Assembly (NCBI RefSeq): GCF_026210795.1
Contig: NC_089448.1
Coordinates: 1,984,001 to 2,048,000 of the forward strand
Direction: 5' to 3'
Source: Rhizophagus irregularis
Lineage: Eukaryota; Glomeromycota; Glomeromycetes; Glomerales; Glomeraceae
DNA: 64,000 nt
In this document: one piece after another, positions 1-13,400 of the stretch
How the letters are laid out: every line of letters starts with the position of its first letter
How positions within the stretch are numbered: the first letter of the stretch is position 1
Notes under the pieces: model-generated
What the model was told of the DNA's origin: nothing
The model's database searches: none
Seen by the model: the letters and a program-made list of their open reading frames with translations, nothing else
Translations under genes and position numbers: made by a program

Positions 1-88
1 TATCTGTTATATCGTTGTCTTTTTTTCTTACCTTTTTTTTTTAAAAAAAAAAAAAAAGGTTTTGAGATCAAAAAAAATATTATCGTTA

Positions 89-144
89 TTTAAAACGATA
101 TCATACAAATATAAATTCTTAGATCTTATTATCTGAAAGTTATT
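89..144 (+). promoter_or_regulatory. Conserved 5' flank of ZNFX1-like copy 1
   Basis: The roughly 50 bases before the start codon match the same stretch before the second copy (50089-50140). Shared blocks include ATACAAATA, an ATCTTATT box and AAAGTTA directly before ATG. The homology fades further upstream, where copy 1 has a long T/A homopolymer run. Conservation fits a retained core promoter or 5' UTR, but no TATA box or initiator can be assigned with confidence. Confidence 0.4.
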
Positions 145-3100
145 ATGAGAGAACGTAATACCAACGGAAGTGCAAACTTCCGCGGAGGACGCGATAGACA
201 AAATGAAGCCGATAGGAATAATAACATGCCACCAGAGCTCAGTATTCCTGAAAGAAAGAGATTGCAACAAAGAACCACCATTGAAAATTTCAAGTCTTCT
301 AAATTAACATATGGAGGTAGTGACCATTTAGTTTTTATTATTAGTGGAGAACGGATTACAACAGTTTGGAAAAATAAATTGAAAAAAAGTCCTTGGCATC
401 AAAATGATGTTAGAATTTTTATTAGTTCAGCATTAGTAACAGCTGATTCTCAAATAGCCAGTGAACTAGTGTCAAAATTGAGTGATTCTGGAAATGGCCT
501 AAAGAAATTAAAAGAAATTATAAAATTTCCTATGTCGTGTAATGCGGGACTTAAAGAAGGAGTATTATCTTTTCAATATGTTGTATTACCTTTATTGGGT
601 TTGTTGACCAGAACAGCTATTACTAAATGTACTTTGGAGAAGCATGTCGACACTATTTATATGACTATTTATGAAAATCTCGTAAGTACTGTATTATTAA
701 CGAAATTAACTAAATATGATGACCTTTATGATTGATTCATTCCTTTTATTTATTTTTTTTTTAAAAAAAACAGGACTTATTTCTTAATAAGAATGTAATG
801 AAAATGTTGGAAAAGTTGGTTCAACGTAATTCTATTGAGGACAACTGTATTAATGTAGATGCATTATTATTACATGAACGATATTCATTCATCCCATCTT
901 CGTAAGTAGACGTACAGTACAACGTGTTAATATACAAAAACCTGACGCAATAATACACTAATTAATTTTCTTCAATATTTTAATAGTTTGGGAATATTCT
1001 TCTTAATAATTGTACGTTTTGTTGCAGAATTATTACGTCGTATTAAAGAAGCATCTGCTAATGAGACAATGCAAAAAATTGTTCTCAATTTACGTGAATT
1101 AACGACTAAATATCATCAAACAATTGAACAACATTGGTCATCTTTGTCTTCAACAGATCCATTAAATAATTCGGAAATCAGAAAATATTTTTTTAAGACA
1201 TTAGGAAATGAAATTGATGAAATTGATGCAGTGATTGAAGAGCTTAATAATGAACGTAATATTTCGGAAACTTATGGCGCAACTAATGAATCTTCAAATG
1301 ATTATGAAAAAAGACATAATAATGATTTTGATGATATTTCAAAAATATCAATTATTCCTACAGAAGAAGAAATATTATGTGATCAACATCCTTATTTACC
1401 TTCACTTTTTGACGAACGTCACTCTTTACCAAATGGAGCGGCTAAATTACTTGATAGACAATTTCGACTTTTAAGAGAAGATATGTTAAATCCAATTCGT
1501 GGTGTAATATCAAATTTTTTGTCTTTATTATCAAGAAATTATTATTTTTCTTTAAATAATAATGGTAGATTATCTAATGAGTTAATGGGTGTACTAGATA
1601 AAGGAAAATTTACGTACAATAATAGCAAGAATGATATAAATGATAATGGTGATTTACAAGTATATGCAAATATAGAATTTATTAATATTGGTTGTGATAA
1701 AAGAGGTTTGTTTTGTACTCTAAAATTTACTCCAAAACATAATTCAACAAGCTTAAGACAAAGAAGAATATATTGGCAAAATAGTAGAAAATTATTATCT
1801 GGTAACCTAGTTGCTCTTTTATTACCAAATCCAAATTTCAAACAATCACCATCGGATATTAACGGCAATATACCTATGAATGATTCAGAATTATATTCAA
1901 TTTATTTCGGTGTAATTATGTCAAGAGATGAAATTACAGATGATCATATTAGAATAAATATCAATTTTGATGATCCATCAATTTATCCTATCGCATTAAA
2001 TAAGGTTTCAAAATTTCGTAATTCAATCATGGTAAATGATTCAAATAATTCAACCAAAAAAAAAACTTATTTAGTGGAATCAACTAACATCTATTTTGAA
2101 GCTTATTATCATGTCCTTAAAACACTTAAAACTACTTATTCACTACCTTTAAAACGGTACTTAGCTCCAGAACTTGACCATCATCAAGCAAACGTTTGTA
2201 TTGATGTTAAAGTTAAACCCCCTAAATATACTGAAGCACCAGGATTTCTATTTGATCTATCAGTTTTATGTAATGATAAGCAACAGTGTTTAACATTAAA
2301 CGTTGCTAATACACATACTTACGATGACGCAGCAAAAAAAATTAATGAAAACAGTAGATTAGATGAATCTCAAGGTAACAAAAAGATTTAATTTTCTAAG
2401 AAAATTTTTATATCACGATATAAATTTTATTAATTTATTAATTTTCAATTGCAGCTAAAGCAGTGATATCTGCTTTAACGCGTGAAATTGCATTAATTGA
2501 AGGTAATGAATTTTCTTTGAAAGATTTTTTTTTTAAAACAAAAAAAGGAATTAAATTTAATGAAGAAAATTTTTTTTTCCATAATTGTTAGGACCACCTG
2601 GTACCGGTAAAACTGTAGTTGGTATTGAAATAATGAAAGTGTTATTGGCCGAAAATAATCGAGCAAATATTGGTCCTATTCTCACCATTTGTTTTACTAA
2701 TCATGCTCTTGACCAGTTCTTGGAGGTAATTTATAATTTGAATCATTAAGATTCATTGTTTTTATCTGATCTAATATACTTTTTTTCATTATTAGCATTT
2801 ACTTGATCAAGATATAACAAAAAATATAGTGAGATTGGGTACTCGAACAAAATCTGAAAGAATTAAAGATTTTATGCTAGGTAAAGTTAAACCTAAAAAT
2901 AGTGAAATCCCTATTTTAGTGGAAGCAATGAAAGATATTGAAAAAGAAGTTGATGAAATAAAATCTTCTTTTAAATGTCGCGTAACATGGAGCGACGTAT
3001 CCGATTATCTAAAAGACGGATACAGAGAATTTTATAATAAATTTAGTAATATAACTCATATTGATTTACCTGGTTGGGTCTTGGGAGATTATAACGCTGA

Positions 3101-6100
3101 AGAAACTGATGAAGATTCTGAAATTGATAAAGATTTTCAAGATAGTAATGATGAAGAAACTGATGATGAAGATTTTTATGATGATAGTGATGATGAGATT
3201 GAGAAATATATGGGCAAGTTTCAAATAGTTCAAAGAAAGCAGACATCTATATTTGAAAGATGGTTAAAGGGAGAAGATATGAAAAGGATCGATGAGACTA
3301 TTAGAAATTGGTCAAATCATGAAGAAATAGATTCAGATGATGATGAATTTTTCGATGAATATGATGAAATACAATACGCTAAAAATTACGAAAAACCGAA
3401 TACAGACCGTCCTATAGATGTGTTATTAAAGGATTATTCAATTTGGCGAATGTCAAGAGAAGAGAGACAAAAACTTCACAATTATTGGCGTGCAAAACTT
3501 GATGAAGTAAGATTATTGAATTTACAAACTGTGCATGAAGAATGTCGTCAAGAATTGAATAATATTTATGATGAAGCGCGTCGTCATATATTATTAAATA
3601 GTGATGTTATTGGTATGACAACAAGTGGTGCTGCTAAATTTCAAAATTTGATTAAATATATTGATCCTAAAATTATTATTTGTGAAGAAGCTGGTGAAGT
3701 TTTAGAAGCTCATATTCTTAGTGCATTAACTCCTTCTACTCAACATTTAATATTAATAGGAGATCACAATCAACTACGACCTCATGTTGCAACTTATTCT
3801 CTTAGTATGGAATCAGACGTAGGAGAGAATTATCAATTAGACAAATCATTATTTGAAAGACTTGTTGATGGTAATAATACAGTTAGAATTGATAAAACTA
3901 GGCTTCTAACTCAGAGACGTATGAGAGGAGACATTTCTGATTTAATCAGATACACAATTTATGATGATCTAGAAGATGGCGAAAACACTACTAATTATCC
4001 AAATATACGTGGAGTTCAGCATAATGTATATTTTATTGATCATAGATATCGAGAGGATAATTCAGCAATGCAGTCTCATGTGAATATGTTTGAAGTTGAA
4101 ATGGTGGTAGAAATGGTTAAATATTTCGTGAAATATGGATATACTAAACCTGAAGATATAGCTGTACTTACCCCTTATTTAGGACAAATGAGTAAAATTA
4201 GGGAAGCTTTATCTGAATCATTTGCTGTTGATATTGATGAAAGAGACGCACAAGATATGGACGATATGGAGGAAGAGAAAATTAATACTCCAAAATCATT
4301 AAATCAACGAGTTACACTAAGAACTGTTGATAATTTTCAAGGTGAAGAAGCAAATATAGTTATAATTTCATTAGTTCGTAATTACTCTGGCAAAAAATAT
4401 AGTTCTATCGGATTTCTTAAAAGCAAAAATAGAAGTAACGTATTGTTGTCACGTGCTCGTGAAGGAATGTATCTTATTGGTAATGCCGACTTAATGGCAT
4501 CAAAGTCTGAATATATGTGGGCTCCTGTTGTTAATATTTTACGTGAGCGTAATCAAGTTGGTCCCGGTATGCCAATCGTATGTAAACATCATCTTGATTG
4601 CAAGAACATTATTACAACCCCCGAACAATTTGATGAAGTTTGTTCTCCAACTGGAGGATGCCGTAGTACTTGTGATATGCCACTTTCTTGCGGACATACA
4701 TGTACCGAGGAATGTCATTTCAATAATCTTGACCATAATGGAGTTAAATGTCGTAAGCCTTGTGAAAAATTGCATTCAGAATGTGGACATCAATGTCGAA
4801 AACTTTGCTATAAAGATTGTGATATATGTAGTGTTCCCGTTGGGAATATTACGTTGCCTTGTGGACATACATTTCAAAACGCTGAATGTTGGCAAAATAA
4901 AATCAAAGAAGATATCAGATGTAAAACCGTTATTGATATTGTATTATCTGATTGTGGTCATCCATTACAAAATATTGAATGTTGGAGAGTTCAAAATGAA
5001 GAGAAATTTATATGTCACTTTCTAATTGATATTACATTACCTGATTGTGGACATCCATATCAAGATGTTGAATGTTGGAAAGTTCAAAATAATGAGAAAT
5101 TTACATGTCATTTTCCTATTGATATTACGCTCCCTTGCGGACATATATCTAATATTGAATGTTGGAAAAGAAAGTTTAAAGATTCGTTAAAATGTTCTAC
5201 TTCTACTGATATTACATTACCCGATTGTGGACATGTATTACATCCTGAATGTTGGAGAGTTCAAAATAGAGAAAAGTTTACATGTGATCATATTGTTGAC
5301 ATTACACTACCTTGCGGACATATATTACCAGACGTCGAGTGTCGGCAAAATAAGACCAAAGGAAAAATCAAATGTAATATTATAATTGATATTACATTAC
5401 CTGGTTGTGGACATCCGTTACAAAATGTTGAATGTTGGAGAGTTCAAAATAAAGAGAAATTTAAATGTCTATCTCAAATAAACATTCTATTAGATTGTGG
5501 TCATCCATATCGAAATGTTGAATGTTGGAGAGTTCAAAGTAAAGAGATATTTACATGTCATTGCAAAATTGATATTAAATTACCTTGTGGGCATATAGTA
5601 CGCGATGAATGTTGGAGAAAACACGTTAAAGAGACAATCAAATGCAAAACTCCTATTAGCGATAAAATGCCTTGTGGGCATATGTTAAAAGATATTGAAT
5701 GCTGGAAAGTTCAAAATGGAGAATTTACATGCCATAATCTGGTTGATATTACACTACCTTGTGAACACACATTAAAAAATGCCGAATGTTGGCAAAACAA
5801 AACAAAAGGAACAATCAAATGTGAAACTACTATTGATACTGTATTACCTGATTGCGGTCATACGTTAAAAAATGTTGAATGTTGGAAAGTTCAAAGTAAA
5901 ATGAAATTCACATGTAACTTTCCGGTTAAAAAAAAATTACCTTGCGGTCATACATTTAATATTAAATGTTGCATTAAAGATCAAACTGAAAATATACCTA
6001 AATGTAATCATCTTGTTGATATTAAATTACCTTGTGGTCATACATCAAGATCTGTTGATTGTTGGAAAATTAAAGACAACGTAGAAATCAAATGTATTAC

Positions 6101-8234
6101 ACCTATTAATTTTACATTACCTTGTGGACATATATTAGAGGATATTAGATGTTGGCAAAGTAAAATTGAAAATATACCTAAGTGTAATATCCTTGGTAAT
6201 ATTGAATTTCCTTGTGGACATACGGTAAAAAATGTCGAATGTTGGAAAAAAGCAACAATCAAGTGTACGGAGCAAATCGAAATAAGTGTGCCTCGTTGTG
6301 AACACATTAATGTCATCCAGGTATATTTATTTTACATAGTATTGAATATTTTATGTTTTAAATAATTTTTATCATTAATTGGGATTATTTTATATTTAGT
6401 GTTCTGAGTTAGTTAACGGTATTCAATGTAGAAACAATTGTGGAATACAATTGGAATGTGGCCATGAATGTTTAAATAAATGTATTAAATGTCAAGAAAA
6501 TTCTATACCACGAAATTCCAAAATCAAAAACAAATTAATAGAGCGAATAAACCATGGAGAATGCAAGTCTAAATGTAATAGGTTATTATATTGTGGACAC
6601 ATGTGTGATGAGAAATGTTCCCATAAAGGTGAATGTCGGCCATGTAATAGTAAATGCGCAGTATCATGTGACCACAAAACGTGCAGTAAAGATTGTTTAG
6701 AACCTTGTGCTGTATGTGCAAAGAAATGTTCGTGGGAATGTAGGCATCGAGGAAAATGTGAATTAAGCTGTGGAATTCCTTGTGATAGATTACCTTGTAA
6801 TGAAAGATGTGATAAAAAAGCGAGATGTGGTCACAATTGTGCTGGAATTTGTGGTGAAATTTGTCCTACTCATTGTGCTGACGCTAACTGTGTTCCTAAA
6901 AGAATCAGATATCAAGGTAAATTAATGTAAATTATTTGCTATTTTGTAAGATTTAATAATGATCTTTATTAATATTAATAATAATAATATCTTTAAAACA
7001 GTATCAGATATATTCAATAAAACTACGTTTAGTAAGGTAGATTGGAATAAAGAAAGGATGGTTGCACTTCCTTGTGGGCATATATATACAATGAAATCTA
7101 TGGATAAGCTTATGGAAATGAAAGAATATTATGGAGGTTCAATTGAAAGAGGATGGACATTAGTTAAGTCGTTACCGACTTCAACAATCATAAAAAGGTG
7201 CCCAGCATGTCAAACATCAATTAGGAATATTAGAAGATATGGAAGAATAATTAAAAATTACACATTGGAAATACAGAACAAGAAGTTCATAACAAAATAT
7301 GATGGTGAATTAATAAAAATTGACAAACGTATTATTGCATCCTTTAACGAAATGAAAAGAGGAAGAAAAAAATTAAAAAAAGACTTATGTGACATTTCTA
7401 AATTTAAAAACAGAATAGAATTTAAGGTTATAAATAAAGGATTGCCAGAAATTACACCTTATCAATATTTTGAAGGTATTGCACAATATCATGGATTTGA
7501 TGAAAATAGTCAACAAGTTTGGCTTAGTCACGTTAACAAATTATTAAGAAGCTATTATAACTTAATTCCCATTATTCGCGCCGCCAAAAACACACCTCAT
7601 AAAAAAGCTTTCGAAGCAAATTTGTAAGTATAGAATAAGTTATTTTTAAAGATGATTTTTTTATATTTTATTTTAATTTTACTTAATAATTTATTTATTT
7701 ATTTATTTATTTATTGTTTTTTTTAGAAATACAACGGGAGGATCCAGAGATTTAACTTACAAACAACAATTAGATCATAAGGTTTATTCGATTTATGTAG
7801 ATGGTGTTTTGAAAGTTATCGACATACAAAAAATCTTACATGATGAAATTTTATTCATAATTCAAGAATTATCTTTAGTAACTAAAGATGTTACAACTAT
7901 TAAAGAACTTTGGAAAAAATTTGATGAAATATTAAAACAATCTATTCAAAACCATTTACGTTTAATTAAAGATGTGGCAAAATCTACTGATTATGGTAGT
8001 TATTCACTTTTAGTTAATGTAGAAATATTAGAATGTGATTTTATCATGCTTAGAAATCCATATAGTAATAATTCCATTGATAAAGCAGAAATTATAAAAA
8101 AGTGTGAAGATATTAAAAGAAATATCAAGGATATATCTGAAAATTCCAGTTACGTAAACGCCGAAGAAAAATTTAAGAAGAGTATTCTCGATAGATTAGA
8201 TAAATTGTGGGATAACTGTGATAGAGTAATTTGA
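145..8234 (+). CDS. ZNFX1-like SF1 helicase with NFX1-type zinc fingers, copy 1
   Basis: Nine exons: 145-681, 774-901, 987-2374, 2455-2502, 2592-2725, 2796-6320, 6400-6916, 7002-7623, 7727-8234. All introns are GT-AG and phase closes throughout, giving about 2468 residues. The N-terminal 680 residues match the ZNFX1 pre-helicase region by pattern. Walker A GPPGTGKT is near residue 701, then an acidic Asp/Glu insert, motif II as CEEAGEVLEAH near 1041, motif III GDHNQLRP, motif V DNFQGEEAN near 1260 and motif VI NVLLSRAREG. Sixteen CGH/CW repeats follow (about 1430-1915), then classic NFX1 fingers (exon 7) and a helical C-terminus. The family unwinds RNA; animal ZNFX1 works in RNA surveillance and small-RNA inheritance, and yeast Hrr1 in heterochromatic RNAi. 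A role here is inferred. Motif II has Glu where UPF1 has Asp, as I recall for ZNFX1. Its direct paralogue lies at 50141-58156. Confidence 0.9.
4850..6310 (+). repeat. Coding tandem array of CGH/CW zinc-ligand repeats (copy 1)
   Basis: Within exon 6 of copy 1 the protein repeats a unit of about 28-32 residues sixteen times. The core is hydrophobic-Leu-Pro, an optional residue, Cys-Gly-His, 7-9 residues, Cys-Trp, 9-12 residues, Cys. Each unit thus offers Cys, His, Cys and Cys in a spacing that could bind one zinc ion. Units are diverged, and some have lost a ligand or the Trp (CEH in one, CC for CW in another). It lies directly between the helicase core and the NFX1 fingers. Confidence 0.85.
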
Positions 8235-8570
8235 TGTATGTGGAAAAGCATGCTGAAATTCGAAGCATTGAAGAAACAGAAATTCGTCAACAAAATATGT
8301 TTTTTAGTTCAATAGTTTAATTTTAATGTTTAGAAAAAAGATTTATATTGTGATGTGCTAAATTTAAAAGTTAAATAAAATTTAATTATAAATTTAAATC
8401 ATCAAAACAGTACGTTATAAATGTTTGGTTTATACGTTATTTAAATATATACAATACTTTAACAATTTAAATATGTCTATAACTGCCTACGTGTTGCATA
8501 TTTAAAAGAATTTAATTTCATTTAATCCATGCAAAATTTATTTAAACAAGAAGCATTTGTTACAGTCTTG
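8235..8570. other. A+T-rich intergenic, no gene seen
   Basis: This is the 3' flank of helicase copy 1. No open frame with coding character, RNA gene or repeat was found. It does not align by eye with the 3' flank of the second copy, so the detectable paralogy ends at about the stop codon. Confidence 0.6.
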
Positions 8571-8578
8571 GTCCAATT

Positions 8579-9096
8579 TAGGGATGGCAACGGTCACGGT
8601 CATTAACCGATTATGACCGGTCATGACCGTGACCGATATCGGTCGGTCAAGACTTCTGACCGACCGTTTGACTGACCGTTTGACCGACCGTTTGACCGAC
8701 CAAATTTTTTTATGAAAAATTTAATAAAAAACGTCGCGAAAACGTTTTTTATTAATAATTTAATTAAAAAAAAATGTTTTTCGCAACCGTTTTTAATTAT
8801 TTTAACAAAAAACGTTGCGAAAACGTTTTTATTAATAATATAATTAAAATAAAACGTTTTCGCAACGTTTTTTTAATTATTTTAATAGAACGTTGCGAAA
8901 ACGTTTTTTTATTAATAATTTAATAAAAAATAAACGTTTTCGCACGTTTTTTCAATTGCCTTAATAAAAACACTGCGAAAATATAAAAAAAAATGATCGG
9001 TCAAACTGTCGGTCAAACGGTCGGTCGGTCGGTCAAAGGTTCTTGACCGGTTATGACCGACCGATGACCGACCATGACCGACCGTTGCCATCCCTA
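8579..9096. mobile_element. hAT-like fold-back MITE with 8-bp target duplication
   Basis: A 518-bp element starts TAGGGATGGCAACGGTC and ends with the exact reverse complement. It is flanked by perfect 8-bp direct repeats GTCCAATT (8571-8578 and 9097-9104). The first and last 120 bp or so are inverted copies of each other and consist largely of GACCG/CGGTC repeats, which resemble subterminal transposase-binding clusters. The middle holds several inverted copies of an AAACGTTGCGAAAACG-type motif. There is no coding frame, so it is non-autonomous. An 8-bp duplication and a TAGGG terminus fit the hAT superfamily. Confidence 0.85.
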
Positions 9097-9534
9097 GTCC
9101 AATTATTATATAACTAAAAAAATTGAAAAAATTGGGTTACCCGTATAAATAATTTGAATTGTGTAACATTAAAAAGTGTGATATTCTTACGTCCGATCTA
9201 TTTCGTATTTATCATCATAATTAAGAAAATCAAACTAATACATTTCCGGTTAATTAAAAATTTTAACTAGATTTTTTTTTTTATTCTAATGGATTAATAC
9301 TAACAAAAAAAAAATTAATTTTTCTTATTGATTGCGGTTATTGCCACTCTTTTTAGTTAGCTTAGTTACCACAACTAACCATTTCTATTAGATAATTTTT
9401 TTTATTTTTCAGTTTCTACCGTAAAAACCGAAACTACCTTTTTAGTCTTTTTTTTATTATCGCCGTTTTCAGAAATATGTGTAATCCAAGCCACACGATG
9501 ATCACTTAAATTTTTGTAAAAAAAATTTTCCCGA

Positions 9535-9870
9535 ATATAAAACTTTTACACTTTACTTAGACAAAACGCGATTTTTTTTTTCCATATGAACATACTGCTC
9601 TATATAAAGCTTTGACATAAGTTTTATAATATATGAAAAGTTCTTTTTCCGCGAAACTTGCTTTACGAGAATTTTTGCGATTTTTTTGCGATTTTATAGC
9701 GTTAAAACTTTACGAATATATTACAAGACAGTAAGTTGTTATAATAATACGCGATTTTTTCCTTTCCATATAAATATATTACTTTATACAAGATTTTAAT
9801 ATAAATTTTATGATATATAGATAGTTACTTTATCACGAAACTCACGGTACTTTGTTGAGATTCTTATAAT
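9535..9870. repeat. Degenerate direct duplication, about 170 bp per unit
   Basis: Two successive blocks (about 9535-9690 and 9703-9870) share the order AAAACTTT(AC), GCGATTTTTT, CCATAT(A/G)AA, a CTTTATA-type stretch, TTTTAT(A/G)ATATA and CGAAACT. They differ at many positions, so the duplication is old. No coding potential is seen. Confidence 0.45.
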
Positions 9871-10047
9871 TCTTGCTTACTGAGGTATATTGCATGATTT
9901 TTTTTTCTGAAACATTTTTTTGAAAATTTAAAACTATTATAGACTATTCTGGTTCTTATTGTGATTTAATTTCGTTTTAAATTTTACTTATTTATCATCT
10001 TTTAAAATATTTAGCATTAACATGGTAGACTTTAAGTAATGATATAA

Positions 10048-10358
10048 GATGGTGTATCATTTGGTTTTGGTACGAAATCTCGAAAATCATTTGAGCGACT
10101 GATACAAGACCGACAACAAAATCTCGACAATTCAATATCTTGACAAGTCAAAATCCTGATAAGTCAAAATCCCAACAAAATTATAACACATTTAAACTAA
10201 ATATTACATATTGCAAAAATTATTTTATTAGAAACACACATCACAAAATTGTCGATATAATGACTTGTCGGGATTTTGGATTGTCAAGATTTTGTTGTCG
10301 ATCTTGTGTTAGTCGTGTTGAGATTTTGATCGGATACCGTATCATTTACCATCAACTT
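10048..10358. mobile_element. Inverted-repeat element, probable MITE remnant
   Basis: Left arm (about 10048-10130) and right arm (about 10265-10358) are imperfect reverse complements. Shared segments include GATGGT at the outer ends, ATCATTT, then GACAACAAAATCTCGACAA against its complement. The centre (10140-10260) repeats AAGTCAAAATCC-type motifs. No clear target duplication was found. A 108-residue open frame here is a by-product of the arms. Confidence 0.5.
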
Positions 10359-10466
10359 GATGGGTTTTCAGCAATACTGCTCTTAGTCTTTACATTGGCG
10401 TTTCTACTGTGTATGAGATCAGAAGAATTTATGATCATTGGGATTGTGTGTAATTCATCCATTTAA

Positions 10467-13400
10467 AGGTCGTCAAGGAAGAAGAAAAACTGAATCTTGT
10501 TGTTTTAAATGTATTTATTTTGATTTATTATTATTGTAAAATTACTTTATTGATTAAGATAAATATTAATAATTAAAAGTAATATGGTTCGCCCTAACTA
10601 TTATTAATGTTTAATTTATTAATTGATAAATTGTTTATTGATTAAACATTTGATATTACAGATTTTAGATTCACTTGTAAAAGATAAGAAAAGTTTGTTG
10701 CATTGTTGGTTTAATAGTATTACAGTAAAGGCACTTTTGACATGTATATAACAGGTTCCTATTTAATATTATACATTTATACTAAAGGTTTCTGGTTTTT
10801 CAACTTCGCAATTACTCATTGTAATTGTTTTTTGTACGCGAAGGTGTGATAATTAATTATTAATAGTTAGCACGTGAAATCTGGATAAATATTATTGGAT
10901 AATTTTTAATTGTTACACAAAATTTCGAGTTTCGAATTTTGCACGTGAACTACTTTTACAAAATAACAAATACGCATATTTCTGAAAACGGCGATAATTT
11001 TTTTTATGATTTTTTTTAATCGGAATTTATACAAAAATTTTGGAATTTTTTTTTATTCTTTTTTTGGTTTGGTCAAGACTATTATCAGATTAGAACTATG
11101 TCCTGCGGCTTTTTAGTCAATGATATTGTTTCCGACATAAATTCGCGTAAAATTTGTTTTTGTGAGAATTTTTTTTTTCAATATTATTTCCGGACTAATA
11201 AATTTGAGTGAAAATATTTTTTGATATTAAAAAATTTTTTATTAGCGAGATACATAACAATATTAATAATTTTGTAATTAAATCTATAATAAATTTTTTG
11301 ATAAATCTATATAATTAAAAAATTTGTCTCTCAGCAAATAATTTGAATTGTGTAACTTTGAAATCCCATGCCATATAACTATATATATATATATAATCCG
11401 TGACATGTCTCTACTGATCTATTCGATCTATTCGATCCGTGTACATTTTAGTTAATGAAATTTTACCATAATCAGAATATTTTTTTTTTTGATTATTAAT
11501 TTTAAATTTTTCAAACAGAAAAAAATTTTTCTCCCTTTCTTCTTTTGGTTTAGTTTTTTTTTCAAACCGAAAAATTTGTTTTTTCTTATTCTTTTCCCGT
11601 TCTATAAGTTTAATTTACTTTTCCCAAACTGAAAATTTTCTTTTTTTTTATTAAATAATCCTATTATTTCGGTCTTTTAAGACCAATTTTTTTATATCAT
11701 TTTTTTTCGATCATTTTTTTTAGATTTTATTGTTATTTGTTTTTTTAAAAATTTTTTTTTCACTCTTTTTGGACCGAATTATTGTCCTTTTTTTTCAGAA
11801 TTTTTTTCGGTACTTACTTTTTTTCAAATTCCTTTTTTTCCAGAAATTTTCCTTTTTTGAACCGATTTCTTTCTTTATCCTTTTTCTCCCCAATTTTTTT
11901 TTCTTTTTCTTTCAATTTTTCTTATTATTAAATAAAGAAATAAAATATTATATTAAATAGTTATATTTACAAATCCATATAACATGTAAGAAAATTGACT
12001 GACGTTGATAGAAAGATGATTGAAATTTTCAATTAAATTGAACGCTGGATAAATAGTTTGATTTTTAAATTCATAAAATTAAAAAAAATTGATATTTTTA
12101 CAATATTTTATAATTAATTAATTGAAGAAATTGTTGATTTAATAATAAACTATTATAACCAAATCCATATCCAAAATTCTCTAAATAATCACCAGATTTT
12201 TTGAATAAAAATTTTAATTTAGTTAAATTAATAATTATCGAATAAAATGAGTATCAAAAGAATAATAATAATAAATGAAATGAACAGATTCTAATACATT
12301 TAATTGTTAAAAATATTTTTCCTAAGTTGATTATAAGTTTAAAATTGACGTAATATAAAATAATAAGAAATAATTATAAAATTTATTAAAAATATTTGTA
12401 ATATTAAAATTTTTCAAAAATACTTCTAAAAAATTAATCAATTTTTATTGATAATTATTTTTTCACAATTCCTTAATTAATCCAAATTTCATTCTACACT
12501 CATTAATATATATAAATAACTGCATTATTGTAAATATAATTTATATCATTCTAGTGTTATAATTATGATTTATTATTACCATATTAAATTCCTAATTATA
12601 AACAAAAAACTACTATAACCATCTTTAATTTACTTAGTATTACATTATAAATTGTTCAATTTAAACAAACTCATTAAAGATAATGATATAAATACAAATG
12701 TATTAGCATTGTGAATTAATACATATTCCAATCATTCCATATACTAAAAATTTAATCATCTTTACTTTTTCCATCTCCACTAATTTTCCATTTAATAATG
12801 CCAATATTCTCTTTCTTTCCCCGCTATTACTGTATTATCATTATTTTGTACTCAGCTTTCGATTATATTAAAAAGTGCCCATCCTTCTCTCATTTTCTTA
12901 TTTGCGAATATTTCTGTATCTTCAGGGCAAGGCATTTTATTAGTTGTAATAACAATTGCTTTAGATCTTGCACTACTTGTTGCTACATTTCACCCATTTA
13001 TATTAAACACTGTTAGTTTAAAAATGTTGGAAAAAGTAAAAAAAATGGTCTGAAAAAAATGAATAATCTAATGGATAATAATAGTAATAGCAGTAATAGT
13101 AGTAATGGTGGAAGTATATAACAACATGCTTGAATTTTACTTATCACTCTTTTATATTTTACACTTCATGCATTATATTAAAAAAATTATTTAAAAAAAT
13201 AAAGTATTTATTATTTATTTTCTAGTCGCAGATACAGTATTTTTAATTTCTTTAATTTCTTTTCATTCATTTTTATATTAAAAAAAAAAGTTCATTAAGC
13301 ATTATAATATTATTATTAGACATTGTACGAAAAATAAGAAAAAAAAGGATTTTATAAGTTTTACAAGAGTAGCGAATACTTAATTATTTATAAAAAAAAA

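Larger units (their letters stand above)
9449..11005. repeat. Inverted 30-bp pair around A+T-rich DNA
   Basis: ATTATCGCCGTTTTCAGAAA near 9458 recurs as its reverse complement near 10977-11000, with about 30 bp of near identity. The 1.5 kb between holds another inverted-repeat element (10048-10358) and a degenerate direct duplication (9535-9870). No target duplication was recognised, so this may be a decayed transposon or two copies of a short repeat. Confidence 0.4.

Noticed and set aside
10140-10466. 108-residue plus-strand frame
   Set aside because: Lies mostly within the arms of an inverted-repeat element, and no domain is seen.
11730-11960. 76-residue Phe-rich frame
   Set aside because: Encoded by poly-T sequence; no protein character.
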